From DASQPR01 sp963836785 (GTDB taxonomy: Bacteria; Actinomycetota; Actinomycetes; Mycobacteriales; Micromonosporaceae), in contig CAWIKW010000012.1 in NCBI GenBank assembly GCA_963836785.1, positions 54,615-118,614 of the forward strand: a stretch of DNA of 64,000 nt, read 5' to 3'. A program made the translations under genes and the position numbers. Below the pieces are notes generated by a model. It did no database searches, had not been told where the DNA came from, and saw only the letters and a program-made list of their open reading frames with translations. This document shows positions 10,072 through 19,118 of this stretch, one piece after another. The first letter of the stretch is position 1, and each line of letters begins with the position of its first letter.

Positions 10072-10257
10072 GGCGGCAGCGTACGCGCCCGTGCCGGGGT
10101 GCCTCACTGTATTTCCGGGTCGATCGGACCGCCCGGTTTCGTGCGTGCGCCACGTCACGGTGGCCAGCCGTTCGCCCATCTGGCGGGCGCTGGCAAACTC
10201 AGGAACACGAGGTAACTTGCGGCGGGGTAACGACAGCCGAGGGGGAGTGCGGCGGCG

Positions 10258-11028
10258 ATGGCGTGGCGGAGTTTCGTTGCGGTCGGCGACAGTTTCACCG
10301 AAGGGCTCGACGACCCCGATCCGGAAACCGGAATCTTCCGGGGCTGGGCCGATCTCGTCGCGACCCGGCTGGCCGTCGAGGCGCCCGACTTCCAGTACGC
10401 CAACCTCGCCGTACGCGGCCGCCTGTTTGACAGCGTGGTCGACGAACAAGTGCCGCCGACGCTGCGGATGGCGCCCGATTTGGTGAGCTTCGCGGCCGGC
10501 GGCAACGACGCATTGCGGCGCGGATTCCAGCCCGATCTTCTGCTGCCGCGCTTCCAGCACGTCGTCGGCACGCTTCGCGCGGCCGGATCCGAGGTGATCG
10601 TCTTTCGGTTCGCCGACGTGACCCGGCGCCTGCCCGGTCAGCGCTTGATCCTGCCGCGCGTGACCATGATGAACGACGCCGTCAGCGAGGCCCGAGACCG
10701 GCACGGCGCGCTCGTCGTCGATCTGTGGGGCGATGACGAGTTCCTCAATCCGGCGCTCTGGAGCCTGGATCGGTTGCACATGAACGCGATCGGACACCGT
10801 CGGGTCGCCGCCCATGTGCTCGCCGCGCTCGGAATCGATCCGGACACCACGTGGCTCGATGTGCCGGCGTACCCGGCTCGGCTGTCCTGGGCGGCGGCGC
10901 GGGCGGCCGACGCACGCTGGACCAGGGACCACCTCGCGCCCTGGGTGAAGCGGCGCCTGACCGGGCGCTCGTCCGGCGACCACGTAATGCCCAAGCGCCC
11001 GACGCTGGCCCCGTTCGCCGCTCGATAG
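10258..11028 (+). CDS. SGNH/GDSL hydrolase
   Basis: 256 residues with the four SGNH blocks: GDSFTEG (catalytic Ser at about 12), the block I glycine region, GGND (block III) and DRLHMN (catalytic Asp/His). No signal peptide is seen, so it is a cytosolic esterase/lipase-like enzyme of unknown substrate. It is divergent from proS. The stop codon lies inside a 20-bp perfect tandem duplication (11009-11048). Confidence 0.9.
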   Translation: MAWRSFVAVGDSFTEGLDDPDPETGIFRGWADLVATRLAVEAPDFQYANLAVRGRLFDSVVDEQVPPTLRMAPDLVSFAAGGNDALRRGFQPDLLLPRFQHVVGTLRAAGSEVIVFRFADVTRRLPGQRLILPRVTMMNDAVSEARDRHGALVVDLWGDDEFLNPALWSLDRLHMNAIGHRRVAAHVLAALGIDPDTTWLDVPAYPARLSWAAARAADARWTRDHLAPWVKRRLTGRSSGDHVMPKRPTLAPFAAR

Positions 11029-11048
11029 CCCCGTTCGCCGCTCGATAG
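11009..11048. repeat. 20-bp perfect tandem duplication spanning a stop codon
   Basis: CCCCGTTCGCCGCTCGATAG occurs at 11009-11028 and again at 11029-11048. The first copy encodes the final residues and stop of the SGNH hydrolase; the second is untranslated. Confidence 0.95.
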
Positions 11049-11103
11049 GCCCGGCGACGCGGATCGCCCATTGCCACCGAGCCGGCCAGGCTACTGTTCG
11101 CGG

Positions 11104-11739
11104 ATGGTCATGAACTGGGCCGACTCGCCGGTTGTCGGAGCGCGGTCGTCGTGGGCACCGGTCGTACTCGCCGTGTTCATCGCGATCCCCCTGGCGGTCG
11201 GGCTCGCCGCGTGGCTCACTCGACGGCGCCGCCGCGCGGGCTGGGGTCATGACTGGGCCGCCCGGTCCGCCTGGGCCGAGGTTTTCATGACCGTGGGTAC
11301 GTTGCCGTGGCTCTGCCTCACGCTTCTGCCGTCGGACCAGCCACGCGACGCCAACCTCGTGCTTTTCCGTGACCTCGCGCAGCAGGTGCAGACCGGGTAC
11401 GCCTATGCGATCGTGCAGATCGGCGGGAATCTCCTGGTGTTCGCCGCGCTGGGGTTCGGCATGCCGGTGCGGTGGCGGGTCGGGCCACTCGCGGCGCTCC
11501 TGGTCGGCGCATTGGGGTCAACCGCGATCGAGTCGTTGCAGTGGGTCCTCGATCTCGGTCGCTATTCGTCGGTCGACGACGTGTTGGTCAACGCCGCCGG
11601 GGCCACGATCGCGGCACTCCTGTCCCGGCCCTGGTGGCGTCGCCGCATCGGACCCGATTCGGGGCGGCCGGTCACAGGCGGGCGCGGCTCGGCGAAGTCG
11701 GCACGCTCATCGGACCAGGACGCGACAGTATCTGTCTGA
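11104..11739 (+). CDS. VanZ-family membrane protein
   Basis: 211 residues. The VanZ core shows LVLFRDL...IVQIGGNLLVFAALGFGMPVRW and STAIESLQWVLDLGRYSSVDDVLVNAAGA, with four membrane helices and an N-terminal anchor. VanZ homologues are linked to teicoplanin resistance and cell-envelope physiology, but most are uncharacterised. The start is ATG 11104 (or ATG 11110); the upstream TTG is not supported. Confidence 0.85.
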   Translation: MVMNWADSPVVGARSSWAPVVLAVFIAIPLAVGLAAWLTRRRRRAGWGHDWAARSAWAEVFMTVGTLPWLCLTLLPSDQPRDANLVLFRDLAQQVQTGYAYAIVQIGGNLLVFAALGFGMPVRWRVGPLAALLVGALGSTAIESLQWVLDLGRYSSVDDVLVNAAGATIAALLSRPWWRRRIGPDSGRPVTGGRGSAKSARSSDQDATVSV

Positions 11740-11881
11740 TCTGCACCGTTATGCGGGGCTGACTCTGCCGGGCATGCACCGATACGGTGGGTCCGGCGAC
11801 GAGTTCTATCGAGATGATCGGCCGCGATCAAAGGTTCGGGCCGGCCGGTGAGCCACGAGCGTTGTCCGGGAGGCGTGCGGG

Positions 11882-14743
11882 ATGTCCTACACGGAGGATG
11901 AGCTCTGGGACATGTTGCGCGAATCGGCCGATATGCCGTATGGCGCGGCCCGCACCGCGCTCACCGAGCAGGTGATGCGTCACGCGGATGCGCTCCGGGC
12001 GACCGAACTCCGGTTCAAGTCCCGTCTCCTGGCCACGAACGCGTACGTCTACGGCGGCCAGCCGGCGAAATCGTTCGTGACGTTCGCGTGGTGCCTCGCC
12101 GAATACGATCGCGATCCCCGTGCCTATCGGGCATCGACGCACACGCTGCTGTGGAAATTCAAGGCCACCATCTCCGGGCTCGTACGGTTTCCGGACATCT
12201 CGCTCGACCGGACCTACGAGGTGCTGGACGACATGGACCGCCGCTGGCGCCAGGGCGGCCACAGCCCGCACGCGGTTTACCAACTGCGACACATGATCGC
12301 TCGACACCTCGGCGACCACGCGGCCGCGACGGAATGGTTCGACAAATGGTGCGCGGCACCGCGTGACGAGCTGTCCGACTGTGTTGGCTGCGACCCGACC
12401 GAGAAGGCCACCTGGCTCGCCGAGATCGGGCGTGATGCCGACGCGATCGCGGTCGCGGAGCCGGTGCTCGATGGTGACGTCGACTGCTCCGAGCAGCCTC
12501 GGTCGGCCCTCACCGCGTTGATGCTGCCGTTCCTGCGGACCGGAAGGCTGGACGACGCGCGGGACGCCCATCGCCGGGCCTACCGGGCACATCGGCCGAT
12601 CGTCGCCGACCTGGCCGAGATCGGTCAGCACGTCGCGTTCTGCGCGCTCACCGGCAACGAAACGCGCGGGCTGGAGATCGTCGAACGGCACCTCGAATGG
12701 CTCGACATGGCGCCGTCGCCGTACGCGGCGATGACCTTCGCCGGGCACGCGGCACACCTCCTACGGCGGGCGGCCACCAAAGGTGCCGGCACCGGCCGGG
12801 TGCACCGGCCGGCGTTCGGAGACCGGCCGGCCGCCGACGTCGAGATCAAGGAGCTTGCCGACGAACTGGTCGCGCTCGGGACATCGATCGCCGCCCAGTT
12901 CGACGTGCGTAACGGCAATGACGCGCGCTCCGATGCACTCGCGACGATCCTTGCGGCCGAGCCGGTCATCGACTACCTGCCAATCTCGCCGACGGCGGGA
13001 GCGCGTACGCACATCGGGGTCGCTCGGGTGACCCCTGGTGGCCCGGTCCGACCGTCACCGTTGGGCGACATCACGATCGGGGACGACCTCGGTCCCGACG
13101 CTCTGCTCGACCTGGCCGAGACGTGGTATCGCGAGGAGCACATCGCCAACGCCGAGGCCGCGTGCGAAGCGTTCGACGCGCGGTATGGCACGACAGAGTT
13201 GACGCCACGGCAGCGCGGCCGCCGGGCCGAGCTCTACGGCCTCGCGTCGGCCAACAACGGCGAGCTGGCGACGGCCGAGCTGGCCTGGATGTCGGCGCTT
13301 GATCTGTTCGCCGCGGCCGGGGACGAGGTGAACCGGCAGATCACCCGGTCGCGGATCGCGCAGTTGATGTGCCGCACCGATCGTGCCGGGTTCGGGCTGC
13401 CGATCGCCGAAGACGCGACCGACTACGTCATCACGCACGGTCCGGTCGGCCGCCGGGCCAGCGCCTACCGTCGGCTCGCGTTCTGTTACATGCTCGGTGG
13501 CCGCGTCGAGGACGCGCTGAACACGCTCGACGAGGCCGAGCCGTACGCGGCGGTGAGCGACGACACCCGTACCCCGATGTGGCTGCTCGTCGATCGGGCC
13601 GGGATCCTCGGCGAGACCGGCCAGATCGATGCGGCGCACGCCGCCGCCGAGCACGCGCGCGATGCCTGTCGGAGTGCCGGATTCCGTACCGGTCTCGCCG
13701 CCGCCAGCTGGATCAGCGGACGCGCACACGAGATCGGCGGCCGCCTGACCGATGCGCTGGCCGCCTACGACGAGGCGCTCGGCGTCTGTGACGACCTGGA
13801 GATGCGGCGCCAGCTCCGCCGTCAGCGCGGCGCCATGCTGGCCGGAACGGCGCGCGCCGCCGAGGCGATCGACGATCTGGTGGCCTCCGTCGGCGATGCG
13901 TTGGCGGCCGGCGACCGGGAGACAGCCACCACGCTGCGCCAGCAACTCGCGACCGCGTACCTGAACAGCGGCCGGCCGCTGGACAGCGCCGATGTCGCCG
14001 AGGAGGCCGTCGCCGCGTTCGACCCGTACGACCCGAACGCCGAAGCCGTTCGCCATCTGCTCGCCCAGGCGTACCGCGCCCTCGACCAGCCGGATCAAGC
14101 CATCGAGCAACTCGAACTGGTCGCGGCGAGTGGGGCGCACCGGGACTGCCCGGAACTCGTGGGCGAAATGAACGAACAGATCGGCGATCTGCTCGATGCA
14201 CTCGACCGGGATGCCGCGGCCGCGTTGCGCTACGCCGTTGCCGCCGATGCGTACCGGCGGGCCGATCTCACGCTCGAACACGTACGCGCGAGCCGGCGCA
14301 ACGCGACGTCGCTGATGTGGGCGAACCAGTTCGACGCGGCCGTCGAGGCGCTCGCCGAAGCCGATCTGGCCGCCCTGTCGCTCGCCGGCGACGACCCGGA
14401 CGTCGTGTGGGAGCGCGCGATCCTGGCCTGCGACGGTGGTCGGGTGATTGCCGCCCAGGGAGACCTGTCCGGCGGGATCCTGCGGATGGGACCGGCGATC
14501 GGTGTGCTGCGCTCGGTGGGCGATACCGGTGCCGCCACGTTCGCCGCCGGCATCTACGCCGATCTGCTCCTCAAAGCGGACCGGCCGGAAGAGGTCGAAC
14601 CGGTGATAAATACGGCATTGTGCGATGTCAGCGACGAGAGTACGCGCCAGCACCTCGCGTCGATGCTCGTCCGCGCGCTGGAGGCGCAACACCGGGATGC
14701 TGACGCGGCCGCCGTGCGGGACGCGTACCAGCTCGGCGCCTGA
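11882..14743 (+). CDS. Large tetratricopeptide-repeat protein
   Basis: 953 residues without membrane segments. Roughly residues 420-900 consist of degenerate TPR helices (repeated pattern with Ala/Gly at positions 8 and 20, for example FCYMLGGRVEDALNTLDEAEPYA and LLAQAYRALDQPDQAIEQLELVAASG). The N-terminal 400 residues are helical, with no identifiable catalytic motif. TPR arrays are protein-binding scaffolds; the partner is unknown. GGGAG upstream of ATG 11882 is consistent with the start. A TetR gene follows after 97 bases. Confidence 0.82.
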   Translation: MSYTEDELWDMLRESADMPYGAARTALTEQVMRHADALRATELRFKSRLLATNAYVYGGQPAKSFVTFAWCLAEYDRDPRAYRASTHTLLWKFKATISGLVRFPDISLDRTYEVLDDMDRRWRQGGHSPHAVYQLRHMIARHLGDHAAATEWFDKWCAAPRDELSDCVGCDPTEKATWLAEIGRDADAIAVAEPVLDGDVDCSEQPRSALTALMLPFLRTGRLDDARDAHRRAYRAHRPIVADLAEIGQHVAFCALTGNETRGLEIVERHLEWLDMAPSPYAAMTFAGHAAHLLRRAATKGAGTGRVHRPAFGDRPAADVEIKELADELVALGTSIAAQFDVRNGNDARSDALATILAAEPVIDYLPISPTAGARTHIGVARVTPGGPVRPSPLGDITIGDDLGPDALLDLAETWYREEHIANAEAACEAFDARYGTTELTPRQRGRRAELYGLASANNGELATAELAWMSALDLFAAAGDEVNRQITRSRIAQLMCRTDRAGFGLPIAEDATDYVITHGPVGRRASAYRRLAFCYMLGGRVEDALNTLDEAEPYAAVSDDTRTPMWLLVDRAGILGETGQIDAAHAAAEHARDACRSAGFRTGLAAASWISGRAHEIGGRLTDALAAYDEALGVCDDLEMRRQLRRQRGAMLAGTARAAEAIDDLVASVGDALAAGDRETATTLRQQLATAYLNSGRPLDSADVAEEAVAAFDPYDPNAEAVRHLLAQAYRALDQPDQAIEQLELVAASGAHRDCPELVGEMNEQIGDLLDALDRDAAAALRYAVAADAYRRADLTLEHVRASRRNATSLMWANQFDAAVEALAEADLAALSLAGDDPDVVWERAILACDGGRVIAAQGDLSGGILRMGPAIGVLRSVGDTGAATFAAGIYADLLLKADRPEEVEPVINTALCDVSDESTRQHLASMLVRALEAQHRDADAAAVRDAYQLGA

Positions 14744-14840
14744 TCTCGACCGACCGCCGTCCGCGGCCGGCATGTTCGGCACGTGGGAGGATCGCCTTTC
14801 GGTCTGGGCTGGCCACAGGCCACGTCGCTACTCTGGCGGT

Positions 14841-15437
14841 GTGAATCCCACCGACCAGCGGATCAAGACCGGCGGCCATACGAAGCGCAGTCGCCGCGAC
14901 GAGATCTTGGAAATCGCGGTCGGGCTCATCGCGGCCCGCGGATATCACGGTGTGTCGATGGATGACATCGGCGCCGCCGCTGGTGTTACCGGACCGGCGC
15001 TCTACCACCACTTCGCCGGCAAGGAGGCGATGGTGGTCGCCGCGCTCATCCCGGTCAGCGAGGGCTTGCTGTCCGGCGGCATGGCGCTCGCCGACGAGCA
15101 CACCGGCGACCCGCGCGCGCTCCTCGATTCGCTGCTCGACTTCCACGTCGCATTCGCGCTGGAGAATCCGGCCGCGATCGCGCTGCACCTGCACGAGCTC
15201 GACCGCCTGCCGGAGGAACCGCGCCGCGCGATCCGGCGCTTACAGCGCCTGTATGTGGAGATCTGGGTGCAGACGCTGATCCTGCTGCGGCCGGAGTTGG
15301 CCGACGAGGAGGCCCGGGTGCTCGCGCACGCGGCGTTCGGTCTGATGAACTCGACGCCGTTCATCGCGGCCGACGTCGATCGGGATCGGCGCGCGGAGTT
15401 GTTGCGGGCGGCCACGCTTTCGGCTCTTACTGGTTGA
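14841..15437 (+). CDS. TetR-family regulator of the acyl-CoA/leucine locus
   Basis: 198 residues. The N-terminal HTH is RRDEILEIAVGLIAARGYHGVSMDDIGAAAGVTGPALYHHFAGKEAMV; the rest is a helical ligand domain typical of acyl-CoA-sensing TetR proteins. The GTG 14841 start gives the normal family length. It lies directly before the biotin carboxylase gene. A shared 16-bp motif with a 10-bp perfect palindrome upstream of two downstream operons (15668 and 19119) is its likely operator; the ligand is inferred to be a branched acyl-CoA. Confidence 0.9.
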   Translation: MNPTDQRIKTGGHTKRSRRDEILEIAVGLIAARGYHGVSMDDIGAAAGVTGPALYHHFAGKEAMVVAALIPVSEGLLSGGMALADEHTGDPRALLDSLLDFHVAFALENPAAIALHLHELDRLPEEPRRAIRRLQRLYVEIWVQTLILLRPELADEEARVLAHAAFGLMNSTPFIAADVDRDRRAELLRAATLSALTG

Positions 15438-15444
15438 CCTTGGG

Positions 15445-15512
15445 GACCGGCCGTGCCCACTCGCGGCGCAGCGGTCAGGCTTGATCTACGCCGCGAGCGG
15501 GCACGGCCGGTC
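15445..15512. terminator. Long hairpin after the TetR gene
   Basis: Two 24-base arms (15445-15468 and 15489-15512) pair with one mismatch around a 20-base loop. There is no T tract, as usual in actinobacteria. It begins 7 bases after the TetR stop. Confidence 0.75.
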
Positions 15513-15570
15513 GTTAGTAGGCTCAGCCGCGTCGACGGCTTAAGAGCTATACGGGTGTACGTGGAACCGA

Positions 15571-15628
15571 GAACGGTTACGTGGTGTCATGCCGGGAACG
15601 GTTACGTGGCACGGTGGCGGTTACGTGG
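15571..15628 (+). repeat. Three direct repeats of CGGTTACGTGG
   Basis: Copies at 15574-15584, 15599-15609 and 15618-15628; the first two extend to GAACGGTTACGTGG. Spacings are 25 and 19 bases. They lie between the hairpin and the biotin carboxylase promoter. Purpose unknown. Confidence 0.8.
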
Positions 15629-15667
15629 GACACGTGACTCGCGGGTAGGGCGCGTGGGACGATAGAT

Positions 15668-15683
15668 TAACGATCGTTCAGGT
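15668..15683. promoter_or_regulatory. TetR-type operator in front of the biotin carboxylase gene
   Basis: TAACGATCGTTCAGGT; its core AACGATCGTT (15669-15678) is a perfect palindrome. A TAGATT -10-like box (15663-15668) abuts it, so binding would block transcription. The identical 16 bases recur at 19119-19134. Confidence 0.75.
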
Positions 15684-15714
15684 CGTTGGCCATGGCGGAG
15701 AGGGTTTGTTGAGG

Positions 15715-17070
15715 ATGATCGGCTCGTTGTTGGTGGCGAACCGGGGGGAAATAGCGCGGCGGATTATCCGGACCGCGAAGCGGCTAGGCATCCGTACCAT
15801 TGCCGTCTACAGCGAGGCCGACGCCGGCCTGCCGTTCGTGACGGAGGCCGACGAGGCGGTGTTGATCGGCCCGGCGAACCCGGCCCAGTCCTATCGCAAC
15901 ACCGAGGCGATCCTGGCCGCGGCCAAGGCGACCGGTGCCGAGGCGATCCACCCGGGCTACGGCTTCCTGTCGGAGAATGCCGACTTCGCTCGCGCGGTCG
16001 GCGAGCACGGCCTGATCTGGGTCGGCCCGAGCCCGGACGCGATCACCGCCATGGGCGACAAGATCAATGCCCGCAATCTCATGGCGGCGGCCGGCGTGCC
16101 GGTCGCCCCGGGCACCACCGATCCGGCCGCGACCGTCGAGGATGCAATCGCCGAAGCGCACCGCATCGGATATCCGGTCATGGTCAAGGCCGCGGCCGGC
16201 GGCGGCGGGATGGGCATGGCGGCCGCCGGTGACGAGGTGACGCTGCGCACCGAATACGACAAGGTCCGCGCGTTCGCCGAGCGGATGTTCGGCGACGGTT
16301 CGGTGCTCATCGAGCGCTATTTCCCGCGCGTACGGCATATTGAAGTGCAGATTCTCGGCCTGGCCGACGGTCGGGTGATCGCGCTCGGTGAGCGTGAATG
16401 CTCGGTGCAGCGCCGCAACCAGAAGGTCCTGGAGGAAACGCCGTCGCCCGCCGTCGACAGCGATCTGCGTGAGCGATTGCAGGCCGCCGCGATCCGCGCC
16501 GGCCAGGCCGTGGGTTACACCAACGCCGGTACGGTCGAATGCCTCCTGGACCCCACGACGGGCGAGTTCTTCTTCCTCGAGATGAACACACGTTTGCAGG
16601 TCGAGCACCCGATCACCGAGGCGGTCTACCGCGTCGACCTGGTCGAGGAGCAGCTTCGCGTCGCGAGCGGCATGGAACCGGGATTCGACATCGACACCGT
16701 GTTCCCGCGCGGCCACGCGATCGAGATGCGCGTGAATGCCGAGGACCCGAAGCGATTCCTGCCGGGTCCCGGTGCCGTGACGACGTGGGTCGAGCCGGCC
16801 GGCGAGGGCGTACGGGTCGACTCCGGCTATGCCGCCGGGACGACCGTCACGCCGAACTACGACTCGCTGATGGCGAAACTTATCGTGTTCGCCGACGATC
16901 GCGCGACGGCAATCGCGAGGGCTCGTGAGGCGGCAGCCACGTTCGACATTGCCGGCCCGAAGTCGAACCTGCCGTTCTTCACCGAACTGTTCGACAACCC
17001 CGAGTTCATCGGCGGCGACTACGACACCGGGATCGTCGGTCGGATGCGGCCGGCGAAGGTCAAGCAGTAG
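15715..17070 (+). CDS. Biotin carboxylase subunit of an acyl-CoA carboxylase, no BCCP domain
   Basis: 451 residues: an N-terminal pre-ATP-grasp domain (LVANRGEIARRI, HPGYGFLSENADFA), an ATP-grasp with the glycine loop AAGGGGMGMA, FFLEMNTRLQVEHPITE, and the C-terminal carboxylase domain. It carboxylates biotin using ATP and bicarbonate. Most actinobacterial methylcrotonyl/propionyl-CoA carboxylase alpha chains are 590-670 residues because they carry a biotinyl domain; this one stops before it, with a clean TAG and no downstream BCCP reading frame. ATG 15715 follows GAGG; TTG 15706 is the alternative. It forms an operon with HMG-CoA lyase (84-base gap). Confidence 0.93.
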   Translation: MIGSLLVANRGEIARRIIRTAKRLGIRTIAVYSEADAGLPFVTEADEAVLIGPANPAQSYRNTEAILAAAKATGAEAIHPGYGFLSENADFARAVGEHGLIWVGPSPDAITAMGDKINARNLMAAAGVPVAPGTTDPAATVEDAIAEAHRIGYPVMVKAAAGGGGMGMAAAGDEVTLRTEYDKVRAFAERMFGDGSVLIERYFPRVRHIEVQILGLADGRVIALGERECSVQRRNQKVLEETPSPAVDSDLRERLQAAAIRAGQAVGYTNAGTVECLLDPTTGEFFFLEMNTRLQVEHPITEAVYRVDLVEEQLRVASGMEPGFDIDTVFPRGHAIEMRVNAEDPKRFLPGPGAVTTWVEPAGEGVRVDSGYAAGTTVTPNYDSLMAKLIVFADDRATAIARAREAAATFDIAGPKSNLPFFTELFDNPEFIGGDYDTGIVGRMRPAKVKQ

Positions 17071-17154
17071 CCACCAGCAGTAGCCGCGACGGTTCGCGGC
17101 GACCGCGCAGTGGTGCGGTTTCCGCGACCGGCCAGGCCAGATGAGGAGAGCGTG

Positions 17155-18072
17155 ATGGCGACGATGCCCGATCACGTGTCGATCCGCGAGGTCGGACCGC
17201 GCGACGGTTTGCAGAACGAAGATCCGGTCCCGGTCGCCGCGAAGGTCGAGTTGCTCGACGCGTTGTCACACACGGGAGTGCGGCGCATCGAGGCGGTGTC
17301 GTTCGTCCATCCGAAGGCGATACCGCAGATGGCCGACGCCGACGAGGTCTGGGCCAAGGCGAGTCCCGTCGACGGCGTGCACTACTCCGCGCTGGTGCCA
17401 AACATTCGAGGTGCCGAGCGTGCCCTCGCGGCCGGATTCGCCGAAGTCGAGGTCGTCGTATCGGCCAGCGACACACACAACCGGCGCAACATCAACCGTT
17501 CGACGGAGGAGTCGCTCGACGACATCGCGGCGTTGATCGAGAGACTGCATGACGCCGGCGCCAGCGCCGAGGTGATCATCGCAACGTCGTTCGGTTGCCC
17601 GTTCGAGGGCGACATCGATCCGCGGCGCGTCGCTGGGATCGTGACGCGGGCGCTCGCCGACGGGGCGGACAAGATTTCGTTTGGCGACACGACCGGGATG
17701 GCGACGCCGCGACGGGTCCGCGATGTGTTGGACGCCGTCCGGCACGTGGCTCCGGACCAGCCGGTGTTGCTGCATTTCCACAACACCCGAGGCACCGGAC
17801 TCGCCAACATTTTGACCGCGCTCGAATACGGAGTCACCGACTTCGACGCGAGCGTTGGCGGCCTGGGCGGCTGCCCGTACGCCCCGGGCGCGACCGGCAA
17901 CGTGGCGACCGAGGAAGTTGTACACATGCTGCACGACATGGGCATCGACACCGGCATCGACCTGGACAAGCTGATCGAGGTGGCCGAGCTCGCTCAGCGC
18001 ATCGTCGGGCGCGAGCTGCCCTCGGGCGTCCTGCGTGCGGGTCCGCGGACCAGGCTCGTCGCACAGTCCTAG
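17155..18072 (+). CDS. Hydroxymethylglutaryl-CoA lyase
   Basis: 305 residues of the TIM-barrel DRE/HMGL family: REVGPRDGLQNE at the start, FHNTRGTGLAN, and the lyase signature GGLGGCPYAPGATGNV containing the catalytic cysteine. It splits HMG-CoA to acetoacetate and acetyl-CoA, the last step of leucine degradation, which identifies the surrounding carboxylase as probably methylcrotonyl-CoA specific. A GAGGAG ribosome-binding site before ATG 17155 fixes the start. Confidence 0.93.
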   Translation: MATMPDHVSIREVGPRDGLQNEDPVPVAAKVELLDALSHTGVRRIEAVSFVHPKAIPQMADADEVWAKASPVDGVHYSALVPNIRGAERALAAGFAEVEVVVSASDTHNRRNINRSTEESLDDIAALIERLHDAGASAEVIIATSFGCPFEGDIDPRRVAGIVTRALADGADKISFGDTTGMATPRRVRDVLDAVRHVAPDQPVLLHFHNTRGTGLANILTALEYGVTDFDASVGGLGGCPYAPGATGNVATEEVVHMLHDMGIDTGIDLDKLIEVAELAQRIVGRELPSGVLRAGPRTRLVAQS

Positions 18073-18088
18073 CCGAGCCCTCCGACGG

Positions 18089-18478
18089 TCAGGCGTCGCG
18101 GGTATCGAAGCTGACGCGCGCCGCGTCGATCTCGTCCATGTTGTCGTACGCCCAGGCTCGGACGGCTGCGATGATGCCCGACAGGCTCGTGCCCAGCGGG
18201 GTCAGGCTGTATTCGACCCGTGGCGGGACGCTGGCGAATATCTCGCGGCGTACGAGTCCGTCACGCTCCAGGCCACGTAGCGTCTGTGTCAGCATTTTCT
18301 GGCTGACGCCGTCGACCACGCGTCGAAGTTGCTGAAAGCGCAGAGTGCCGCCCTCCAGGGCGTAGAGCACGAGCAGGCTCCAGCGATCGCCGATGCTATT
18401 GATCACTTGCCGGGTCGGGCACGCGGCGACGAGGACGTCGAACCGTCCGTCGGGAGATGCGGTGTAGGTGGTCGTCAT
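18089..18478 (-). CDS. HxlR-family winged-helix regulator
   Basis: 129 residues. The HxlR core is CPTRQVINSIGDRWSLLVLYAL...LRFQQLRRVVDGVSQKMLTQTLRGLERDGLVRREIF; the cysteine just before the first helix is the redox/electrophile-sensing position in relatives such as HypR. It is divergent from the SnoaL-like gene and converges with HMG-CoA lyase (16-base gap), interrupting the leucine locus. Confidence 0.9.
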   Translation of the reverse strand: MTTTYTASPDGRFDVLVAACPTRQVINSIGDRWSLLVLYALEGGTLRFQQLRRVVDGVSQKMLTQTLRGLERDGLVRREIFASVPPRVEYSLTPLGTSLSGIIAAVRAWAYDNMDEIDAARVSFDTRDA

Positions 18479-18499
18479 CGCGGCGAGCCTCCAATAGTC

Positions 18500-18545
18500 A
18501 CTTCTAGGTGTCTACACCACAATTTACTGCCTACTTACCAAACGA
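18500..18545. promoter_or_regulatory. Divergent HxlR/SnoaL control region
   Basis: An AT-richer patch with a GGTGT-CT-ACACC inverted repeat (18507-18518) and repeated TACTGCC/TACTTACC half-sites (about 18525-18540), plausible HxlR-dimer sites between the two divergent genes. Assignment is inferred from position. Confidence 0.5.
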
Positions 18546-18624
18546 CCGCTGCGGTCGAATACTCGTCATGACATGACGCCGGCGCACGCCGTGCGCGGCA
18601 ACGCAGTTCCTGGAGGTTTTCACG

Positions 18625-19053
18625 ATGGCGTCTCCCACCACACCGACCGCGTCGGGTCTAGAGGCGAAGGTGGTGCTGCAGGAGTACCTCGACCGGCTGG
18701 TCTCCGGAGATCTCGACGAGATCGGCAAGAGCTTCGCCGAGGACGCGACGTGGTCGGTGCACGGCACGATGCCGCTTTCGGGCGTCAAGCGCGGCCGTGC
18801 CGCGATTCTCGACTTTCTGGCCAGTGCCGGGTCGCTCTACCGGCCGGGCACGCAGAACTTCACCTTCGGCGACATCACCGCGGAGGGCGACCGGGCCGTG
18901 CTCGAATGGCGCGTACGTGGCATCGGCACAGCGACCGGGCGCGCCTACGACAACGAATACTGTGGCGTGTTCGTCATCCGCGGCGGGGAGATCGTGGCGG
19001 TGCGGGAGTACCTCGACTCGTTGCACGCGTCGCAGGTCCTCTTCCGGGACTGA
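18625..19053 (+). CDS. SnoaL-like (NTF2-fold) protein
   Basis: 142 residues. The cone-shaped NTF2 fold is recognisable from the pattern VVLQEYLDRLVSGDLDEIGKSFAEDATW...GRAAILDFL...VLEWRVRGIGTATGRAYDNEYCGVFVIRGGEIVAVREYLD. Members are isomerases, cyclases or binding proteins. Start ATG 18625 follows TGGAGG. It is presumably controlled by the divergent HxlR regulator. Confidence 0.87.
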   Translation: MASPTTPTASGLEAKVVLQEYLDRLVSGDLDEIGKSFAEDATWSVHGTMPLSGVKRGRAAILDFLASAGSLYRPGTQNFTFGDITAEGDRAVLEWRVRGIGTATGRAYDNEYCGVFVIRGGEIVAVREYLDSLHASQVLFRD

Positions 19054-19118
19054 GTTCCGCATCCGAAAGCACACATCCTGGCTGCCCTAGGGTCGATTTC
19101 GTCGCCTACGTGCTAACC

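Noticed and set aside
10072..11250. Long upstream extension of the proS reading frame
   Set aside because: It overlaps the divergent SGNH gene fully, has no ProS similarity and is explained by high-GC frame bias.
13055..14782. 575-codon antisense open frame over the TPR gene
   Set aside because: Arg/Gly/Val-biased translation mirroring the real gene; no domain and no start signals.
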